Shown here piece by piece: positions 59,658 to 64,000 of a stretch of 64,000 nucleotides of DNA (positions are counted from its first letter, which is position 1; each line of letters starts with the position of its first letter). Made by a program: the position numbers and the translations under genes. Where the stretch lies: contig NZ_MUFV01000002.1 of the NCBI RefSeq assembly GCF_002017875.1, positions 371,009 to 435,008 of the forward strand. Direction: 5' to 3'. The stretch comes from Deinococcus sp. LM3. Lineage in GTDB: Bacteria > Deinococcota > Deinococci > Deinococcales > Deinococcaceae. The notes under the pieces are model-generated. The model had not been told where the DNA came from, searched no databases, and saw only the letters and a program-made list of their open reading frames with translations.

Positions 59658-61181
59658 ATGGGCGGTGATGGACGCCTCACCTCCTGCCGGACGCCCGGCC
59701 CCGGCCCCGGCCCGGTGGACCTGCCGCTCTCGCTGGACCGCGCCTCCGGCGTGGGGCTGGCCCGGCAGCTGGCCGCGCAACTGCGGGCGGCGGCGTCCGG
59801 CGGGACGCTGGAGCCGGGGCAGCGGCTGCCGTCCACGCGGGCGCTGGCGCTGGCGCTGGGCGTCGGACGGAACGTGGTGTTCGAGGCGTACGAGGACCTG
59901 CTGGCCGAGGGGTTCCTGATCGGCCGGGACCGGTCCGGGACCTTCGTCGCGCCGGACCTCGCGGTGGACCACGCGCCCGGCGCGGCCCGCCCGGCCCCCA
60001 GCCGCAGCGCCCGCTGGTTGCAGCGGGACGTGCCGGAACCGCAGGTCGAACATCCGGGACCGCCGGACCTGCTGGCGTTCCGGGTGGGGCAGACCGACAC
60101 GGACGCCCTGACGCGCGGCGAGTGGCGGCGCGTGTGGCGCGCGGTGGCCGACGCGCCGCTGCCCGGCGATTACGCGGACCCGGCGGGCGACCCGGAGCTG
60201 CGCGGCGCGGTCGCGGCGTACCTGAAACGCGCGCGGGGCTTCGTGTGCGACCCGGACGACGTGATCATCACGTCCGGGGCGCTACAGGGCGTGGACCTGA
60301 TCGCGCAGGCCGTCCTGGCTGCCGGTGACCACGTGGCCTTCGAGGACCCCGGTTACCGGCTGGCGCGGCAGATCTTCCAGGAGCGGGGCGCGCGGATCAC
60401 GCCGCTCCCGGTCGACAACGACGGCCTGCGCCTGGACGCCCTGCCGGGCGGGCCGGACGCGCCGCTGCTGGTGTACACCACGCCCAGCCACCAGTTTCCG
60501 CTGGGCGTGCGGCTGTCCATCCCGAGGCGGCTGGCGCTGCTGGAATGGGCGCAGACGCACGACGCCCTGATCATCGAGGACGATTACGACAGCGAATTCC
60601 GGTACGGGGCGGCGCCGCTGCCGTCGCTGGCGTCGCTGGATACCGCGGGGCACGTGGTGTACCTGGGCACCTTCTCGAAGGTGCTGTCCCCGGCGGTGCG
60701 GGTGGGGTACCTGGTCGCGCCCCGGCCGCTGCGGGAGCGGCTGCTGCGCGTCAAGAGCCGCCTGGACGCGCACACCAGCTGGCCGGTGCAGCGCGCCCTG
60801 GCCCTGATGATCACGCAGGGGCACCTGGAGCGGCACATCCGCCGGATGCGCAAGACCTACGCGGCGCGCCGCGCGGCCCTGAGCGGCGCCCTGAGCGGCT
60901 GCCGCCCGCACGCCCGCCTGATGGGCCTGGAGGCCGGCCTGCACGCCCACCTGGAACTCGACCCGGCGCTGGACGCCGCCGACGTGAGTGCGCGCGCGCG
61001 GACGCTGGGCGTGGTCGTGCCCACCCTGACCCCGTACTACCTGGGCGGCGCGGACCGCAACGGTCTGCTGCTCGGCTACGGTGGCCTGGACCTCCCGCAG
61101 GTGCGGCGCGCGGCCGGACTGCTGGCGCGGGCGCTGGCCGACGCGGCGGGGGACGGGGGGAACGCCCGCCGCCGCGCATGA
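59658..61181 (+). CDS. MocR/GabR-type PLP-dependent transcriptional regulator
   Basis: This ~507-aa protein fuses an N-terminal GntR winged helix (LPLSLDRASGVGLARQLAAQLRAAASGG; LPSTRALALALGVGRNVVFEAYEDL) to a class I aminotransferase-like domain. The PLP-binding Lys lies in VYLGTFSKVLSPAVRVGYLVAP, with IIEDDYDSEFRY and LVYTTPSHQFPLGVRLS upstream. Members respond to GABA, pyridoxal or related amines. The ATG at 59658 and a GTG at 59712 are both possible. It follows the beta-alanine genes, so an omega-amino acid or PLP could be its signal; alternatively it controls the amino-acid importer downstream. Confidence 0.88.
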   Translation: MGGDGRLTSCRTPGPGPGPVDLPLSLDRASGVGLARQLAAQLRAAASGGTLEPGQRLPSTRALALALGVGRNVVFEAYEDLLAEGFLIGRDRSGTFVAPDLAVDHAPGAARPAPSRSARWLQRDVPEPQVEHPGPPDLLAFRVGQTDTDALTRGEWRRVWRAVADAPLPGDYADPAGDPELRGAVAAYLKRARGFVCDPDDVIITSGALQGVDLIAQAVLAAGDHVAFEDPGYRLARQIFQERGARITPLPVDNDGLRLDALPGGPDAPLLVYTTPSHQFPLGVRLSIPRRLALLEWAQTHDALIIEDDYDSEFRYGAAPLPSLASLDTAGHVVYLGTFSKVLSPAVRVGYLVAPRPLRERLLRVKSRLDAHTSWPVQRALALMITQGHLERHIRRMRKTYAARRAALSGALSGCRPHARLMGLEAGLHAHLELDPALDAADVSARARTLGVVVPTLTPYYLGGADRNGLLLGYGGLDLPQVRRAAGLLARALADAAGDGGNARRRA

Positions 61182-61492
61182 TCTGGACCGCGTGGCCCTG
61201 GCGGGAGCCGGGACCGCTATGATCCCGTGCGTGCCCGGCGACGGGACGCGCTCCCTGGCCAGCCCCGGCTGGGATGTCCGGGGGGCGGGGACAGGCAACT
61301 GGCTGCTCCTGAATCCTCGTATCTGGCCTTGTGTACCGGCCAGACCACGGCTATAACCTCCGTCAACCACATTCATGCCGGGACGCGCCGCGTTCCCACC
61401 CGCGATTCCCGCCCGGTTTCACCTGCGCCGGCCAGCCCTCACCCGCTGACTTTCACCCGGAACCCAGCTTCCGCCGCCACACTGGAGACTTC
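61182..61492 (+). promoter_or_regulatory. Intergenic region with promoter of the amino-acid ABC operon
   Basis: Within this 311-nt gap, TTGTGT (61329-61334) and TATAAC (61352-61357) are 17 nt apart and give a good promoter match. They leave a leader of ~130 nt before the binding-protein ATG. I see no riboswitch or other gene in it. Confidence 0.55.
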
Positions 61493-62295
61493 ATGACCCA
61501 CACCACGACCCGCCTGCCCCTGACCGCCTGCCCCTGACCCGCCTGACGCTCGCTCTGGGCGCGCTGCTCGGCGCGGCCACCATGAACTCCGCGCAGGCGC
61601 GCACGCTGGCCGAGATCAAGGCGTCCGGTACCCTCAAGATCGGCACGAACGCCGAATTCAAACCGTTCACCTACTTCGAGGGCAAGACCATGAAAGGCTT
61701 CGAGTACGACCTCGGCAACGCCATCGCCAGGCAGATGGGCGTGAAGGCCGAGTGGATCAACCAGCCCTTCGACAACCTGCTGATCGGCCTGAACCAGAAC
61801 CGCTTCGATCTCGTGATCTCCTCGCACGGCATCACGCCCGAACGCGCCAGGGCCGTGGACTTCAGCCTCCCGCACTACTGCAGCGGCGGCGTGATCCTCA
61901 GCCGTCCCGGCGGCCCGAAAACCGCGGCCGACCTGAAAGGCAAGACCGTCTCCACGCAGGTCGGCACCACCTACGTCGACCAGATCAAGAAGGTCACGGG
62001 CGACCGCAACCTGCGCCTGTTCCCCAACAACGCCGGCGCGCTGCAGGCCCTGATGAGCGGCCGCGTGGACGCCATGGTCAACGAGAAGTTCTACAGCCTC
62101 GAGGCGCTGAAACTGAACGGCAAGAAACTCCAGCAGGGTGAGATGCTGTTCCAGGAGAAACTCGGCATGGCGGTCGCCAAGGGCAACAAGACCCTGCTCG
62201 GCGCCGTGAACGCCAGCCTGAAGACCGTGCAGGCCAACGGCACCTACGCGAAGATCTCCAAGAGCCACTTCGGGCAGGACGTCCGGTGTCGCTGA
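61493..62295 (+). CDS. Polar amino-acid ABC transporter binding protein, frameshifted in the signal peptide
   Basis: The mature domain (from about 61,582) is a family 3 solute-binding protein: LAEIKASGTLKIGTNAEFKPFTYFEGKTMKGFEYDLGNAIARQM, NRFDLVISSHGITPERARAVDFS and VNEKFYSLEALKLNG. It should bind a polar amino acid in the periplasm. The proper ATG (61493, with GGAG upstream) starts in another frame and stops after about 14 codons. The hydrophobic core LTLALGALLGAAT lies in the mature-protein frame. One missing base near 61,530-61,545 would join the two. The permease gene overlaps by 10 bp. Confidence 0.85.
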
Positions 62296-63071
62296 AATCC
62301 GCCCCGGCCCGGCACCCGCTGCTGACCACCGCCGCGTGGGTCGTGGGGGGCGTCGCCGCCTTCTACGGACTGTTCTGGCTGATCAGTTTCGTGCTGGGGC
62401 AGATGCCGGACCCGATCGGGCCGCGCGCCGACCTGTTCGTGGAGGGCGCGCGCACCACGCTGCTGCTCACGCTGATCTCCGGCGCGTTCGGGCTGGGCGT
62501 GGGCGCCCTGGTCGGGCTGGCCCGCACCTCGCACCTGTGGCTGCTGCGCCTGCCCGCCTCGCTGTTCATCTGGGTGATTCGCGGCACGCCGCTGCTGGTG
62601 CAGCTGCTGTTCGTGTACAACGCGCTGCCCGCCATCCTGGAATCCATGGGCCTGAACGTCCAGCTGAACGAGTTCTCGTCGGCGGTGCTGGCGCTGGCCC
62701 TGAACGTCGGCGCGTACAACGCCGAGGTGATCCGCGCCGGGCTGCAGGCCGTGCCGCGCGGGCAGAACGAGGCGGCGCGCTCGCTCGGCCTGAGCGGCAC
62801 GCAGACCATGGTCACGGTCGTCATGCCGCAGGCGCTGCGGATCGTCACGCCGCCCCTGGTGAACAACATGGTCGCGCTGCTCAAGGACTCCTCGCTGGCG
62901 AGTTCCATCTCGCTGCTGGAACTCACGCTGGCCGGTTCGCGCGTCAGCAGTGAGACGTTCCTGCCCATCCCGGTCCTCACGACCGTCGCCGCCGTGTACC
63001 TGACCCTGACCACCGTGATGACCCTCTTCACCGACCAGCTCGAGCGCCGCCTCAAGGTGGTGTCGCGCTGA
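62286..63071 (+). CDS. Amino-acid ABC transporter permease (HisM/GlnP-like)
   Basis: This 261-aa permease has about five hydrophobic segments. It carries the family blocks FVEGARTTLLLTLISGAFGLGVGALVGLARTS, FIWVIRGTPLLVQLLFVYNALP, and the EAA coupling loop EAARSLGLSGTQTMVTVVMPQALRIVTPPLVNNMVALLKDSSLAS. This is typical of polar amino-acid importers. The GTG start overlaps the binding-protein stop. Unlike its neighbours the frame is intact throughout. The ATPase gene follows 17 nt after the stop. Confidence 0.92.
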   Translation: MSLKSAPARHPLLTTAAWVVGGVAAFYGLFWLISFVLGQMPDPIGPRADLFVEGARTTLLLTLISGAFGLGVGALVGLARTSHLWLLRLPASLFIWVIRGTPLLVQLLFVYNALPAILESMGLNVQLNEFSSAVLALALNVGAYNAEVIRAGLQAVPRGQNEAARSLGLSGTQTMVTVVMPQALRIVTPPLVNNMVALLKDSSLASSISLLELTLAGSRVSSETFLPIPVLTTVAAVYLTLTTVMTLFTDQLERRLKVVSR

Positions 63072-63088
63072 TGACCAAAGGAGCCCCC

Positions 63089-63824
63089 ATGACGGCGATT
63101 ATCGAGGCCCACGACGTTCACAAGGCACTTCGGTTCTTTCCACGCCCTGCGCGGCGTGAACCTGAACCGTGCAGCCCGGCGAGGTCGTCGTGATCATCGG
63201 CCCGAGCGGCAGCGGCAAGAGCACCTTCATCCGCACCCTGAACGCCCTGGACCCCCACGACGCCGGGTCCATCACCGTGGACGGCATTCCCCTGAACGGC
63301 AAGGGGAACCTCGACGCCATCCGCCGCGAGTCGGGATGGTCTTCCAGTCCTTCAACCTGTTCCCGCACCTGACCGTGCTGGAGAACATCACCCCTGGCGC
63401 CCATCCGGGTGCGCAAGGCCAGCCGCGCCGACGCTGAGAAACGCGGCCTGGAGTTGCTGCGCCGCGTGGGGCATCGAGGAGCAGGCGCACAAGTACCCGG
63501 CGCAGCTGTCCGGCGGGCAGCAGCAGCGCGTGGCGATCGCGCGGGCCCTGGCGATGGAACCCAAGGTCATGCTGTTCGACGAACCCACCTCGGCGCTGGA
63601 CCCGAGATGATCAAGGAAGTGCTGGACGTCATGAAGGAACTCGCGCGCAGCGGCATGACCATGCTGGTCGTCACGCACGAGATGGGCTTCGCGCGCGAGG
63701 TCGCCGACCGCATCCTGTTCTTCGACGGGGGAACATCGTGGAGGACACCACGCCCGAGAACTTCTACCAGAACCCGCAGCACGAACGGGCGCGGACCTTC
63801 CTGAGCAAGATCCTGGGCCACTGA
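63089..63824 (+). pseudogene. Amino-acid ABC transporter ATPase (GlnQ/HisP-like) with multiple frameshifts
   Basis: The protein can be rebuilt across three frames into a full ~244-aa ATPase. Walker A is IIGPSGSGKSTFIRTLN, the Q-loop is VFQSFNLFPHLTVLENI, the signature is LSGGQQQRVAIARAL, Walker B is VMLFDEPTSALDPE and the switch is MLVVTHEMGFAREVADRI. About seven single-base indels interrupt it: extra bases near 63,116, 63,168, 63,395 and 63,470, and missing bases near 63,331, 63,603 and 63,730. Most lie in short G or C runs, and the residues between them are fully conserved. AAAGGAG precedes the ATG. Sequence error is more likely than old decay. Confidence 0.85.
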
Positions 63825-63843
63825 ACGCAGGGGCAACCCAGTG

Positions 63844-63888
63844 CAGGCGAGGCGGCCGGTTTCCCAGAGGAGCCGGCCGCCTCGCCTG
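63844..63888. terminator. 16-bp hairpin after the amino-acid ABC operon
   Basis: The arms 63844-63859 (CAGGCGAGGCGGCCGG) and 63873-63888 pair perfectly around a 13-nt loop, 20 nt after the ATPase stop. It resembles the cobU terminator in lacking a T-tract. The ~110 nt to the window end hold no feature I recognise. Confidence 0.7.
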
Positions 63889-64000
63889 TGGTCGGCACGA
63901 GCAGTCACCTCAACTGGCTGGTTCATTTTGGCTGATTCTGGCACTTCCGGGGCAACCACTTTGCGGGTAGGCTGGGGACACTCCGTTCTGACTCCCCCCA

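Noticed and set aside
59665..59919. Alternative plus-strand start frame in front of the MocR gene
   Set aside because: It is an out-of-frame, Arg/Pro/Trp-rich shadow. The winged-helix homology lies in the annotated frame.

Overview
The window is GC-rich DNA with dense, mostly short-spaced operons, many GTG starts and repeated ATGA/GTGA stop-start overlaps. Several genes have a -10-like box 6-8 nt upstream of the start codon, which suggests leaderless transcripts, and small palindromic intergenic repeats occur. Together with the gene content this suggests a Deinococcus or close relative. That is an inference, because no rRNA gene or other species marker is present.

Region 1 (1-13,940, + strand) is a late aerobic cobalamin operon: Ni/Co permease, bluB, a ferredoxin-fused cobN, a ChlI-ChlD fusion, cobB, cobD, cobC, cobQ and cobU. 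It ends at a perfect 19-bp hairpin. A Phd/VapC-type toxin-antitoxin pair with its own palindromic operator sits between cobN and chlID. Region 2 (13,950-22,488) holds housekeeping and accessory genes: two CorC/HlyC-type CBS membrane proteins, an ABM-fold monooxygenase with a DJ-1/PfpI protein, a GNAT protein, a CsoR-family regulator, a lower-GC exported protein of unknown function, thioredoxin 2, and kynU-kynA for tryptophan catabolism.

Region 3 (22,663-45,691) is the most interesting part: an extracellular-contractile-injection-system (eCIS, Afp/PVC/MAC-like) locus in two divergent arms. The minus arm encodes the sheath, two tube proteins, two small proteins and a 1798-aa proline-rich DUF4157 protein. 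The plus arm encodes a DUF4255 (Afp16-like) protein, gp25-like and gpJ-like baseplate proteins, an FHA-tail-protein-I fusion, a 1587-aa membrane-anchored pseudokinase-FHA-Ig-repeat protein, an Afp7-like and a VgrG/Afp8-like protein, and the Afp15-like AAA+ ATPase. I see no tape measure, PAAR tip or tail fibre. The giant DUF4157 gene contains segments homologous to an intergenic repeat of the same window, and its C-terminal helix resembles that of a 57-aa protein encoded between the two tube genes.

Region 4 (46,128-59,490, + strand) is a complete reductive pyrimidine degradation island. PreT/PreA, dihydropyrimidinase, beta-ureidopropionase/carbamoylase, a class III aminotransferase and an MmsA-type dehydrogenase would convert uracil to acetyl-CoA. 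A four-gene NMT1/THI5-like ABC importer and a short PucR-family regulator are embedded. The preT and aminotransferase promoters share the motif TTCGGTTAA. Region 5 (59,491-64,000) holds a repeat element, a MocR/GabR-type regulator and a polar amino-acid ABC operon. In that operon the binding-protein gene has one apparent frameshift and the ATPase gene about seven single-base indels; this looks like sequence error or recent decay. The last ~110 bases after the final terminator show nothing I recognise.
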